A DNA stretch of 23,286 nt from Chara braunii (GCA_003427395.1 BFEA01000088.1:1716535-1739820), one strand, 5' to 3'. Counted from the stretch's first letter, positions 8,159 through 16,850 are shown. Notes: generated by a model from the letters alone, not told the origin. Numbers and translations are program-made.

Positions 8159-9435
8159 ACTCGCCCCTTCGCTGGTAGGCAGTGGTAGCGTGCTGCTTGG
8201 CGCTTGTCCCGACCCCGATGGTGCTCGTAGTTGTGGTTGCTTCCTTTGATTCGGATGCTTGTCGCCATCTTTCCGCTGGTCGCTAACTTCCTGAAGGTGT
8301 CATCTCGGTGTTTTTCCCGGTATTAGTCGTGGTCTTCATCACGGATGTTGCAATCGCCTTCGTCGAGGTCGCTCCCGTGGCTGTCCTGAAGGTCCGGCGC
8401 CCCATCATCAGGCCGATGTACTTGGTCCCGTCTTAGGGGAGAATCAATTCTCAATTAACACATTACGTGATTGAGAATCGTGTTTGCGGATAGTGTTTGT
8501 CGTTGCGACCCGGCCTTGCCCTTAGTGGTAACCGGAGTCGACGTGTACTCGGCTTTCTTGCACTACGAGCACTTAGTTTTGACTGAGTCTGGCCGACATG
8601 TCGGACCCAGTGCGCAGAAGCGGTAAAGGACAGTAGCGCAGCTAGTAATGGTAGTCATCGTGCCTCGACACAAGAGCTGCAAACAAAAGAGAGAGAGAGA
8701 GAGAGAGGAAGCAGGGCACTCACCTGGCCAAAGCAATAGTATGTAGATGCCGCAGTAGCCTACATAGTCGGCATCTGCATACACAGGATGCTGGCGAAAA
8801 TTTCCTGATCACGCCTGTCTTGAAGCACAGGCCGAGGAGTCCAAAGTGCATGCGAGTTGGTGCGTGCTCAGCCTACGAAGCTGAGGAGACTTGTGCAGTG
8901 GTACACCGCCCACCGCTACGATCTACTACAAGAAACTTGAGAGTGAGTGTACCTGAAGAGACTCAAAATTGGGCTGGCTATATTTTTGTAAGCGCGCTTG
9001 TTGTATACTCGTTGAGTGATTTGGGCACCTGCTCTGCCGCCTGTTGTGTGCGATTGCCATGCGCACGATGCCTTTACTGAATCTCGTTCATTCTACCTAC
9101 AGTTTCGAATAGAGCACAAAGAAATGGGGGATCTCCTCTATTTTTAACATCGTTCTTCCTTGACTAAGCAGTGAGAGTTTAGACTGAGAAGGAGCACTGT
9201 GGTTCTTGGGGGAATGATCAAACTCTCCACCAGGGACATAGCTGCGACTTGAAGACTCGTCAGAGTGTTACTACTTTTCTTTTGGGTGAGACTTTGTCAT
9301 TTCTGCTGTGTTTCGGCTACCATAGCGGGGTCTTCAAGCGCGTCAAGGTTTTGAGGCCCTCTCACGCGAGTCTGAATGCATCCTTCTTGGATTTGAGTCA
9401 TTGAATACCTCTCCTGCCTTTCTTACTTTGTCTAG
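8159..9435. other. Region without a firm gene; weak exon-like trace and (GA)n
   Basis: A (GA)n tract lies at about 8687-8706. At about 8836-8936 one + frame reads RAQPTKLRRLVQWYTAHRYD and ends in a stop shortly before a donor-like GTGAGT at 8942. Another frame is open from 8820 to 9080. Neither is recognised. The remainder (8160-8680, 9080-9435) shows nothing that I can assign. Confidence 0.35.
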
Positions 9436-9718
9436 TTTATTGGTTCAGAGAGGAAGGCGGCAGGCGGGATTGACATCCGTAACCCGTGCCAAGGCCTCTG
9501 TGGGAGGTTCGCCCTACCGATTGCGGAGCTCTGCCGGAATCTAGGTGACATTCTGGAGGCAGAGAATAGCAAGGTATACCTTCTTCTGCCTGTGTAGACC
9601 CACTACACACCTATTATTACATCTTTCTAGTTTATCTGAGAGATATCAATGTGTTCTCTTATGAGTTTTGTTTTCTTTTCAGGACTTAATCAGATTAATT
9701 GGAAGAACCCATGCGTAA
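9436..9718 (+). CDS. Two-exon terminal gene fragment, unknown protein
   Basis: Exon A (9436-9573) follows a pyrimidine-rich acceptor (…CTTTCTTACTTTGTCTAG). It reads FIGSERKAAGGIDIRNPCQG, then LCGRFALPIAELCRNLGDIL and EAENSK, ending at AAG before the donor GTATAC. The intron (9574-9682, 109 bp) ends in TTTTGTTTTCTTTTCAG, a strong acceptor. Exon B (9683-9718) joins in phase 0 as DLIRLIGRTHA and ends at TAA. The joined frame, a good tract before each acceptor and a stop soon after the second exon fit the 3' end of a real gene. Without splicing, the frame hits a stop at 9595-9597. Upstream exons were not identified. The two closely spaced Cys residues do not form a known motif that I can name. 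It may be a surviving gene end, a pseudogene or a transposon-borne exon. Confidence 0.35.
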
Positions 9719-9819
9719 ATTTCAATTTCTTTTTATTTTGACTAAAATCAAACTAAGGGATGAGCTCGGGGAAGGTGGGAGGAAGGTGGTTTTGCATGCG
9801 TTTGATCGGGTCTTAAAGG

Positions 9820-10200
9820 TTGGTTATTGTTTCTAAGCTGAATGGCCCAATGCTATGTTTATTAGTTGTTTTAAGAAGGACCAAGCATTGTTTATAAGTT
9901 GAATGGCCTAGTTGTTGTGCTTATTTATGAGGGCTTATTTGGCTAATCATCAAGACCAAGTATTGTTTATAAGTTGAATCATGGCTTGATCTATCTGTTT
10001 CTTTCGAGGTTTCTAACGGAAGTTAGGTTGAATGGTCCAACTTCATGCTTTTGTGTGACTTAGGATACTGAACATTATTTCCAAGCCGAATGGTTCAGTC
10101 TTTTGTTTCATTTTAAGGGAGGATTTTGGCGAAGGGCTAGACATTGTTTCCAAGCCGCAGTAGGACCATTTTGAGGGAGGATTCCGGCGAAGGGTTAGGA
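9820..10200 (+). repeat. Dispersed degenerate repeat of an ATTGTTTNNAAGNNGAATGG motif
   Basis: The motif recurs at about 9824 (TATTGTTTCTAAGCTGAATG), 9886 (CATTGTTTATAAGTTGAATG), 9961 (TATTGTTTATAAGTTGAAT), 10072 (CATTATTTCCAAGCCGAATG) and 10141 (CATTGTTTCCAAGCCGCAGT). Most copies are preceded by GACCAAG, CTGAA or GCTAGA. A second motif, GAGGGAGGATTCCGGCGAAG, occurs at about 10173 and nearly again at 10117 (AAGGGAGGATTTTGGCGAAG). Copies are 60 to 110 bp apart, which looks like an old, decayed tandem array. Confidence 0.65.
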
Positions 10201-10240
10201 ATAACAAATGTATAACCGCACCATTTGTGATTCCTTAAGC

Positions 10241-10312
10241 GCGCGCACACACACACACACATGCATGCACGCACGCACACACACGCACACACACGCATGC
10301 ACGCACGCACAC

Positions 10313-10358
<46 letters not shown>

Positions 10359-10392
10359 ACNCACACACACACACACACACACAAACACACTT
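10241..10392. repeat. (CA)n microsatellite with GCACGC variants and one N
   Basis: An imperfect CA array with GCATGCACGCACGC interruptions in its first half and a pure CA tract after about 10318. The N at 10361 marks an unresolved base. Confidence 0.97.
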
Positions 10393-10396
10393 TCAG

Positions 10397-10642
10397 CTCT
10401 CGCTGCCTCCTTCACTACCTCCCCATTGCCTCCCCACTGCCTCCCCCGTTCTCGCTCCCGCTGCCTCCCTTGCTCCTGCTCCCTCTGCCTCTCCTGCTCC
10501 TGCTCCCGCTGCCTCTCAAAGTCCCGCTCCCGCTACCTCCCCGCTCCCACTCCCACTGCCTCCCAACTCCCACTCCCGCTGCCTCTCCTGTTGTGGCTGC
10601 CTCCCTTGCTCCCGCTGCCTCCCTTGCTCCCGCTGCCTCCAC
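10397..10642. repeat. CTGCCTCC minisatellite
   Basis: A pyrimidine-rich tandem array of units built from GCTGCCTCC plus CTTGCTCCC or CCGCTCCCA variants, in about 18-bp and 24-bp forms. The last three units (CTGCCTCCCTTGCTCCCG) are nearly identical at 18 bp. Because units are multiples of three, several frames stay open (proline, alanine and serine-rich on +, glycine and arginine-rich on -); these are not credible genes. Confidence 0.85.
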
Positions 10643-10667
10643 AGCAGCGGGGATCGATTGATTCTGA

Positions 10668-10713
10668 ATCAACAATCAATCAATCAATCCCACCGATCAA
10701 TCAATCAATCAAT
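10668..10713. repeat. (TCAA)n tetranucleotide array
   Basis: Imperfect TCAA repeat interrupted by CCCACCGA. It is the same repeat unit as the array at 3619-3778. Confidence 0.9.
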
Positions 10714-10782
10714 TACTCTTTTTTTTCTCATTTTTTTTTTTTATTTTTTTAAATGAAAATAATAAAAATAAAAATACAGGGG

Positions 10783-11066
10783 GTGTCCTCCCGACCCCCG
10801 CCACCCCCCCAAGGAGCCAACCCCCCCTGCGCCCCCCCAGCGGCCCCTGGCACCTTCTCATGGGGGGCGTCAGTGCAGCCGTACGGCGTCCGAACGGTCT
10901 TCTGGACGGCCCGTACAAAGACCTCCCGTACGACGTACGGGGGACTACACTATCTTTGTCCACTTGAACAGGGGCTAGGTCCCAATTACACGAATTAAGC
11001 GATATTGACCGCAGCAAAGATCAACGGCCAGAATCTCTTAATCCATGCAAGTGGGACCTAGCCCCA
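10783..11066. repeat. GC-rich block with nested inverted repeats
   Basis: After a C/G-rich stretch, the block contains CCCGTAC/GTACGGG (10925-10931 and 10935-10941, 3-nt loop) inside a cluster of CGTACGG motifs (10879-10941). A perfect 14-bp inverted repeat follows: GGGGCTAGGTCCCA at 10971-10984 and TGGGACCTAGCCCC at 11052-11065, enclosing 67 bp. No target-site duplication is evident at either arm, so a MITE is only one possibility. Confidence 0.7.
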
Positions 11067-11243
11067 GGTCTCCTTAGACTCACCTGCTCTAGGGTCCAAA
11101 GTTCAATTTATTACGGTGCATTTCTGCTTCGTAGCACTTGTGAGTGCCACATAATTGCGCCCCTTATATGGCATCGGATCAGACGTGAAGCGTATGCTGA
11201 GCGCAATAGAACATGACAAAGATGCTGCCTTTGCTTCCCATAG
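11067..11243. other. Unassigned sequence
   Basis: No gene, RNA or repeat is recognised in this stretch. Confidence 0.5.
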
Positions 11244-11427
11244 CTAGCATCTCAGCCAGAATCCTCAGCCTCAACCCAATATTCCATCCGGAGATCATGT
11301 GCGTGGTAAGTCGAGCAGGAAGGTGAAGGTACTATTGCTAACATTTCCGCCAAGAATCCTCACCCTCAACCCAATATTCCATTCAGAGATCATGTGCAGT
11401 AAGTCCAGCAGGAAGGTGAAGATACTG
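11244..11427. repeat. 94-bp tandem duplication, two copies
   Basis: CTAGCATCTCAGCCAGAATC (11244) and CTAACATTTCCGCCAAGAAT (11338) begin two copies offset by 94 bp. They share the block CCTCAACCCAATATTCCAT and the end AGCAGGAAGGTGAAG. The copies are about 85% identical with a small deletion (GTGCGTGGTAAGT against GTGCAGTAAGT). No coding frame spans both. Confidence 0.85.
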
Positions 11428-11579
11428 ACTGACTGACTGACGTTCTGTCTGTCTGTCTGTCTGTCTGTCGGTCGGTCGGTCGGTCAGTCGGTCGGTCGGC
11501 CAGTCGGTCGGTTGGCTGGTCGGTCGGTCGGTCGGTCTGTCTATCTGTGTCTCTGTCTGTCTCTGTCTGTCTTTGTCTG

Positions 11580-11580
<1 letters not shown>
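11424..11580. repeat. Tetranucleotide mosaic (GACT, GTCT, GGTC)
   Basis: Successive blocks of GACT (11424-11440), GTCT (11446-11468), GGTC with CAGT and GGCC variants (11469-11537), and GTCT/CTGT (11538-11580) run without break into the (CT)n array that follows. The order suggests stepwise replacement of repeat units by point mutation and slippage. Confidence 0.92.
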
Positions 11581-11642
<62 letters not shown>

Positions 11643-11643
11643 N

Positions 11644-11730
<87 letters not shown>
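11581..11730. repeat. (CT)n microsatellite with one N
   Basis: About 75 CT units, with N at 11643. Apparent Leu-Ser and Arg-Glu reading frames over this tract are products of the repeat. Confidence 0.98.
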
Positions 11731-11733
<3 letters not shown>

Positions 11734-12527
11734 GTGATCACTGCCTTATTCTTTCTATGCCAGTTGCAGATGTCTGACACCGCCCTACCTGTCATAGCAT
11801 GAAAGAGGACTGCCCCTGTGGCCCTGTGGGTACACACACCACCCTACACTTCCTCTACCGAAAGAAAAAACCACCGGTCTCTGCTGCTTGTCCATGTTGC
11901 AACACTCGCTCTTTTTTTGTTTAACTTCAACCATTTCTCGATTTTTGTGCCGCACTTGCACAGGGGCCAACACTCGCTCACATATTAGTTCTGTAGAGTC
12001 TGACGTGGAACTGTGACACATAAAGGGCCTAGTGTTGTCATGTTCTGCTGGATGTCAACAGGCACTGTGTCTCTGGACATCTGAGCAACTGAACAGCGCG
12101 TCAACAGTTACTGTGTAATACTGTTCATTGCAACCACCATAGCTGCCGACCAATGTACACCTCAGAAACTTCAACGGTCCACAGTAACTGTCGAGCAATC
12201 AGATAGGATGTACACCCTCAGTAAGTTCAACCACCGTAAGTTGAAGCACCATGTACAACCTCAGTCGTAAGTTCAACTTTTTCGCTGATGAAGGCCAGAA
12301 TTGTTGTGTGTGGCCAACGGTGACCATTATAGTGATATCGTTCCGTCACCCTATCGCAAGAACTTCCACTTCTGATCAATGCTGAGTTCACACAGAAGGA
12401 AGGAGGGACCTGTTCACTTGATCTCCAACACACAGAACACGGAAAGTCGCACACGTATCACTTGGATTTTAACGTAGACTAAGCTCATTATTTTCATGTA
12501 GATAACGCCCGCATCCCTGAACAGATA
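11731..12527. other. Region without a supportable gene; degenerate short repeats
   Basis: No protein or RNA is recognised. At 12158-12274, variants of ATGTACACCCTCAGTAAGTT followed by CAAC occur three times with irregular spacing, and near 12080-12200 CAACAGTTACTGT and CACAGTAACTGTC form imperfect inverted partners. Confidence 0.45.
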
Positions 12528-12624
12528 GTCTGCTACTGCTGCAAATTGAAGTCAGCATTCCACCCACCTGTCTGCTACTGCTGCAAATTGAAGTCAGCAT
12601 TCCACCCACCTGCAAATTGAAGTC
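12528..12624. repeat. 42-bp exact tandem duplication plus partial third copy
   Basis: Two identical 42-bp units (12528-12569 and 12570-12611), beginning GTCTGCTACTGCTGCAAATT, are followed by a partial unit (GCAAATTGAAGTCA from 12612). Identity of the copies indicates a recent event. As 42 is a multiple of three, the - frame stays open and shows a 14-residue repeat containing GGMLTSICSSSR. Confidence 0.97.
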
Positions 12625-13336
12625 AACCGCGGGGCAGGCACACTGCAGGTGGAAGGAGCCATTTTGCTGGCGAAGATCTGCAGACTGGAGATGCACAGCG
12701 CTCGACCACAGAATCTGTAATGCAGGAGTGCAAGGAGTACCGCTGCACCTGGACAGAATGCCTCGTCATTATCGCTCCATCTGGACTGAAAGTCGGTCTT
12801 AATATCGCTGTAATGACCGCCGGGTGTTCTATTCGGGTGAGAAAAGTAGCAGGATTCAGGTCATTATACCTCGGAGTCCCAAACCGTCACAGGTCGAGTT
12901 AGTCATCAAATTGAATGTGGATGACCTTCTGGGTAGCCTACCTCTTGATAAGACTTGCGCCAGATGAGTTGAGAAGTTAAGAAATCAGAGAGCAGGTTAA
13001 GGAATCAGAGAGCAGGTTCCGAAGAACAGACCTGCAATATTAGCAAGCTTCTGTTGACTGATGATCTTCCAGGTGAAGATGGAGCAAGCTTTAAGCTACC
13101 TTGGTGACTCAGAGCTAAACCTCACACATTGTGCACACTCAAAAAAGTGACTCAATGCCCGCCTCCAGCAGAGCATGGAACACAGCAAACAACAGTTTGG
13201 CTCCCCCACGGAAGGGCGATGCAAGCACCGTCTAGCCAAATGCAAAACTCCCAGCAGCTTTCTGGCGAACCGTTCAGCGTTTCCGCACAGTTCGGAATGT
13301 GATAGCCTCCCAGTGCGCTTCTTGCTTGTGGGAATC
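12625..13336. other. Region without a supportable gene
   Basis: A 20-bp tandem duplication lies at 12976-13015 (GTTAAGAAATCAGAGAGCAG with one change in the second copy). A + frame at 13175-13462 is open but unrecognised, and it overlaps a more protein-like frame on -. Confidence 0.45.
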
Positions 13337-13726
13337 CTATCTCATGAGCTCACCAACAAAACGGGTGCCCCTTTCGCACCCCATATCCTGAGGGCACTGA
13401 TCATGAAGGTACCAGGTCGTTGCAGAGCATTCTGGTTGATTCCAATCCGTGAACATTGCTGATAGAATCACACAGAAGTAGGCTTTGTAGCCTTTGCAGC
13501 CTTTACAAGCCCAACAAAATGCCCCCAAGGTGTTGTTTGGGGGCAGGTCCTTGGAGCCCCCATTCTGTAGATCGCGGAGGAATATGGGACATTTTGCAAG
13601 ACAGCCATCCTGGCAGACACATCGCCAACTGAATAAAACAGCAACGTGGTAGCCTTTGCGGTCTCTGGTGTCTGAGCGGAAATTTGAGTAGAAGGATGGT
13701 GCAGCGTCGTCGGTGTAGTTTTTCAC
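13337..13726 (-). CDS. Unrecognised cysteine-rich ORF, exon-like
   Basis: A 129-codon - frame reads MKNYTDDAAPSFYSNFRSDT, then GYHVAVLFSWRCVCQDGCLA and KCPIFLRDLQNG, with a further CWACKGCKG segment near residue 70 to 80. Eleven cysteines, several spaced C-x-C or C-x3-C, could suggest metal binding or disulphides, but I do not recognise a family. Its composition is balanced and free of low-complexity sequence, unlike most frames here. No clear splice sites fix its limits, and the ATG may not be the true start. A chance ORF is possible. Confidence 0.25.
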   Translation of the reverse strand: MKNYTDDAAPSFYSNFRSDTRDRKGYHVAVLFSWRCVCQDGCLAKCPIFLRDLQNGGSKDLPPNNTLGAFCWACKGCKGYKAYFCVILSAMFTDWNQPECSATTWYLHDQCPQDMGCERGTRFVGELMR

Positions 13727-14149
13727 GCCTCCTTGACAATGTAATTATTTCTGTCAGAGGTAAATTCCGAATTACGTTGTTACTTTTTTATTATTCTCTA
13801 TTCTCAAAGTGGTAGTCTTTTTCTTCTTTTTCTTTGTTTTCAGAGGCCATGCTAATCTCTGTACCGTTGTCGACCGGGGGAAAGGATCTGCCGGCATGTG
13901 AAAATAGCCCTGGTCTCGCCCGTGTCTGTCACCCACGGAAGAGTTAGTTCCCCGGCTCCTGCAACCTTTTTTTTTTTTTTTTGGCAAACAGTCCCTCCAG
14001 TGCTGGTGATGCTGTTGTGAGCAGAGATGGCTAGCACCTGGGGAGAGGCTCCATCTATTGGTGTGGAGCATCACCTGCTGGAAAACGGGCCCAGCGTCCC
14101 TTATGCAGTAAGATACAAAATGATACATTGAAGAGTCAGGGCGTCGTTA
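13727..14149. other. Unassigned sequence with pyrimidine runs
   Basis: T-rich stretches at 13780-13845 and a T run at about 13967-13982. No gene or RNA is recognised. Confidence 0.5.
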
Positions 14150-14585
14150 AACACTCCTCGGGGCATCCTCGGGCTCCGGGGATGAATCCTCAGAAAAGTT
14201 TAGGGTTTTTGTCGTCTTCGTTACACTCATCCTCGGAGCATCGGTTTTAGGACTCATCCTCGGAGCAATGTCAGAAAAAAAAAGGAAAAAAAAAAGAAAA
14301 GAAGTTGTGCTTCAGGCTTTCAGCCAATAGGGTGCCACCACGATTCGGATTCTCGGTTGTAACGTCTCTCTACATGCATGCCCTCTCCTCTCCGTGAAAC
14401 ACGGATCCTCGGGCCCCAAAGGACCTCGCGAGGTCCTTCGGAGCAGAGGACGATTTGGCTGGGAAATCCTCGGAGCCAAAGGATTTGTCCTCGGAGTGTT
14501 TTCAGATTTTCATTTCCGACTTCATCTTCGAGGACAGGTGGATCGAAGACGAAATCCTTGGAATCACGTCCCCGAGGAGTGTCTA
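14150..14585. repeat. Block enriched in an ATCCTCGGAGC motif
   Basis: ATCCTCGGAGC and near variants (CCTCGGGGC, TCCTCGGAG, CCTTCGGAGC, TCTTCGAGGA, CCCCGAGGAG) occur about ten times with irregular spacing, in both orientations. A perfect 20-bp palindrome, AAGGACCTCGCGAGGTCCTT, lies at 14419-14438. A purine run (AAAAAAAAGG…) interrupts at 14275-14302. Open frames on both strands here probably reflect the motif rather than coding. Confidence 0.65.
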
Positions 14586-14614
14586 ACGGCGCCCTAACAG
14601 GATGGTGTCTGGAA

Positions 14615-14680
14615 GGCGCCTGCCAGCATTGATTACTCTGGAATCCAGGCGCCTGCCAGCATTGATTACTCTGGAATCCA
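14615..14680. repeat. 33-bp exact tandem duplication
   Basis: Two identical copies (14615-14647, 14648-14680) begin GGCGCCTGCCAGCATTGATT. Being a multiple of three, the duplication keeps the - frame open and gives an 11-residue repeat (LDSRVINAGRR twice). Perfect identity indicates a recent slippage or unequal exchange. Confidence 0.97.
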
Positions 14681-15028
14681 GAGGATTGACTGAGCAGGTA
14701 TAAGTCTGACCCGACCAATGGGACTGAAAGCAGGTCTCCCCATCTCCTTCTCCAACCCTTTGTCTGACCAGGGTTCCGGGAGGAGCCACTGGGGGGCACC
14801 AGTGGGACCTCCTTCCGTCTCCCTGCCCATCCCCCACCAAAAAAAAACATGCTACGGTACTGTCCTCTGCAGGGCGTACCCGGCTACCACCCGCCCTTAC
14901 TGCGTCAGAATGCTGGTTAGGGAATGGAACACAATAAGTCAGAAGATTGGAAGCTTTACAAACTGAAGCAAAACAGAACAGAAGATTGGATTCTGAGAAT
15001 TCATGGGTTTCACTGGGCAGGGACTTAC

Positions 15029-15488
15029 AAACGTATTTCCAGGGACCTTGGGGGGGTGGGGGGGAGGGGAAAGGGTCTGGAAACTCCTCTGCCGGTCTCA
15101 TGGGGATGCTAGAGTCTATTGACAGCCACTCCTTGAATCTCAGGCGGTAATCCCTTGGGACTTCCTCTCCTTCGCTGCCCTCCCTGCCCTCCTCTCCTTC
15201 CCACTTCCCTGTCCAGCACACTTCCGCTACCCATCCCTCCCGGTCCCCGCCCAACCATTCCCTAGAGAACTGTAGTAGCCGTTCCCGGATGTCTTTTAAT
15301 CTGTGGAAATTGTCAAGTGATTGCTTAGTTGTCTTCCGCCTATGCAAGAGCTGCAGTTGGAAGAGCATTTTGAGTTGCTCAACCCTCTCCTCTCCCTCTA
15401 CCCGGACCTGGTCTAAGGTTAGTACACAGCGTTGCCACCACAGGACCCACAGGATCGTTCTTCGGGACAGGTGAAACATGTTCGACCT
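15029..15488 (-). CDS. Exon-like segment, unknown protein
   Basis: This is the best part of a 310-codon - frame (15515-14583). It starts after an acceptor-like TTTGCAG (about 15489-15495) and runs to a perfect donor, GTAAGT on - at 15023-15028. It encodes an amphipathic stretch (VEQLKMLFQLQLLHRRKTTK then QSLDNFHRLKDIRERLLQFS), a tryptophan-containing region (EWLGGDREGWVAEVCWTGKW), a Glu/Gly-rich linker and a proline-rich end (PMRPAEEFPDPFPSPPPPQG). An alternative acceptor (ACTAAC…CCTTAG) at about 15408 would remove the first 27 residues. Beyond the donor the frame stays open but loses protein-like character, consistent with intron. I do not recognise the family; the helical N-terminal part may form a coiled coil. 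Host gene exon and transposon-borne exon are both possible. Confidence 0.4.
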
Positions 15489-15909
15489 GCAAACGACCAA
15501 GTAAGAATTTCTCAAACAAATGGCAGAAGGAAAGCATGAATCTCGATGCTGGAAAGAATAAAATAAACATTATATTCAGTCTATCATGATAATCTCTGGG
15601 GTGTCCGTTGATGTCCCACATGCCCTAGTATCAGGGGCATCCCGCAGCTCCGTCTGAGTCCCGACACTTCAGAATGAAAGTCTGACCCGGACTCTGCGCC
15701 CTATAGGGTGCCATGGGTACCGAACCCGTCTGCCCCAGGGTATTGTACCGGAACTCTCGGAGTCCGAGGCATAGTCTCGGGCCCATTGCGGCCAGAGTTC
15801 CAGCTCTACCTTTCCCATCCCCTTCGCGGGAAAAGAATTTAGACAAAAAACAAAAGAACGAGAAAAATAAAAATTAATTACTCAAAACAATTAATGTTGC
15901 ACACCAGAC
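15489..15909. other. Unassigned sequence
   Basis: No gene or RNA is recognised. An AT-rich part (15836-15895) follows GC-rich sequence with several TCTCGG motifs. Confidence 0.5.
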
Positions 15910-15951
15910 GTTGACCGCTTCGTTTTTCTTGTTGACCGCTTAGTTTTTCTT
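15910..15951. repeat. 21-bp tandem duplication
   Basis: GTTGACCGCTTCGTTTTTCT followed by T, repeated immediately with one change (TTCG to TTAG). Confidence 0.95.
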
Positions 15952-16139
15952 GGTGTCGTACTCAAATAAATACGCCCGGTCTCAACTCAAATCCGCCATC
16001 GTCGGGTCGGCCTCCGATTTGGGCCCAAAGCTTGATTACCCCATGCTCGGTTCCGCTCCCACTGAACGTCGTGTTCACACCATCGACATCCCCGCAGTAT
16101 GTTTGCTGGTCCAAAAATATCGGTCTCAAACATTTCAGT

Positions 16140-16226
16140 CCTGGTCCTGCCCAATCCAAACTCCCGATCCTGGTCCCGTCCGATCCAAATTTTCGATCTC
16201 GGTCCCGCTGGATACAAACCCCAGCT
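16140..16226. repeat. 29-bp tandem repeat, three copies
   Basis: Units begin CCTGGTCCTGCCCAATCCAA, CCTGGTCCCGTCCGATCCAA and CTCGGTCCCGCTGGATACAA, each ending in CGAT or AGCT. Divergence grows along the array. It opens a 1.9-kb GATC/TGAT-rich satellite complex. Confidence 0.85.
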
Positions 16227-16636
16227 CCGATTGCGCTCGCCCCTGGAGATCTTCGCAGCGAACTGCATCGTGATTATCCGTTGGCGACCCGCATGGTGAT
16301 TACCGCGTCCTAGCTGTGGAGCAGCGCGATGATGATTGCGTCCCCGTTGTAGAACTGGCCCGCAATGACCATGCGCCAGATGCCGATCTGCGTGGTAGAG
16401 ATCCTACACTCGTTGTGGGTCTGCGTGCTGATTCGCTGGAGATCTCCGCGGTCTCGACGGAGATCTGCGCGCTGATTAGCGCGCTGTCTTGTTGGTTGTG
16501 GGTCTGCGCAGTGATTGGCGCGCAGCCTCCATGTTGATATGCCCGTTGATTAATGCGCGATCTCGATGGAGATTTGAGCACTGATTGGCACGCTTCATGG
16601 TCTCCATGGAGATCTCGCACTGATTTGCGCGCAGTT
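16227..16636. repeat. Degenerate GATCTGCGCNNTGATTGGC repeats
   Basis: Decayed versions of the adjacent 35-bp unit (GATCTGCGTG…, GATCTCCGCG…, GATCTGCGCGCTGATTAGCG, GGTCTGCGCAGTGATTGGCG, GATTTGAGCACTGATTGGCA) at roughly 35-bp intervals. There is no gene. Confidence 0.65.
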
Positions 16637-16850
16637 TTGCTGGTGATCTGCGCACTGATTGGCACGCGGCATTGCTGGTGATCTGTGGGCTGATTGTCGT
16701 GTGGCCTTGCTGGTGATCTGCAGGCTGATTGCCACGCGGCCTTGCTGGTGATCTACGCGCTGATTGTCGCGTTGCCTTGCTGGTGATCTGCACGTTGATT
16801 GGCGCGCGATCCGGCTGGTGATCTATGCGCAGATTTGTGTGCGCTCCCGA
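16637..16850. repeat. 35-bp minisatellite, five full units plus decayed ends
   Basis: Units start with TTGCTGGTGATCTGCGCACT (or a close variant) at 16637, 16672, 16707, 16742 and 16777, spaced exactly 35 bp apart, and a sixth decayed unit begins at about 16813. The conserved parts are TTGCTGGTGATCT and CTGATTG(G/T)C(A/G)CG. The period is not a multiple of three and has no coding frame across it. Confidence 0.95.

Noticed and set aside
10137-10756. Cys-Val, Thr-His and Ala-Pro-rich frames
   Set aside because: Explained by the (CA)n array and the CTGCCTCC minisatellite.
11512-11837. Leu-Ser and Arg-Glu repeat frames
   Set aside because: Explained by the (CT)n array.
16637-16850. CRISPR-like regular array
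   Set aside because: The whole 35-bp unit repeats, without unique spacers, and the genome is eukaryotic; this is a minisatellite.
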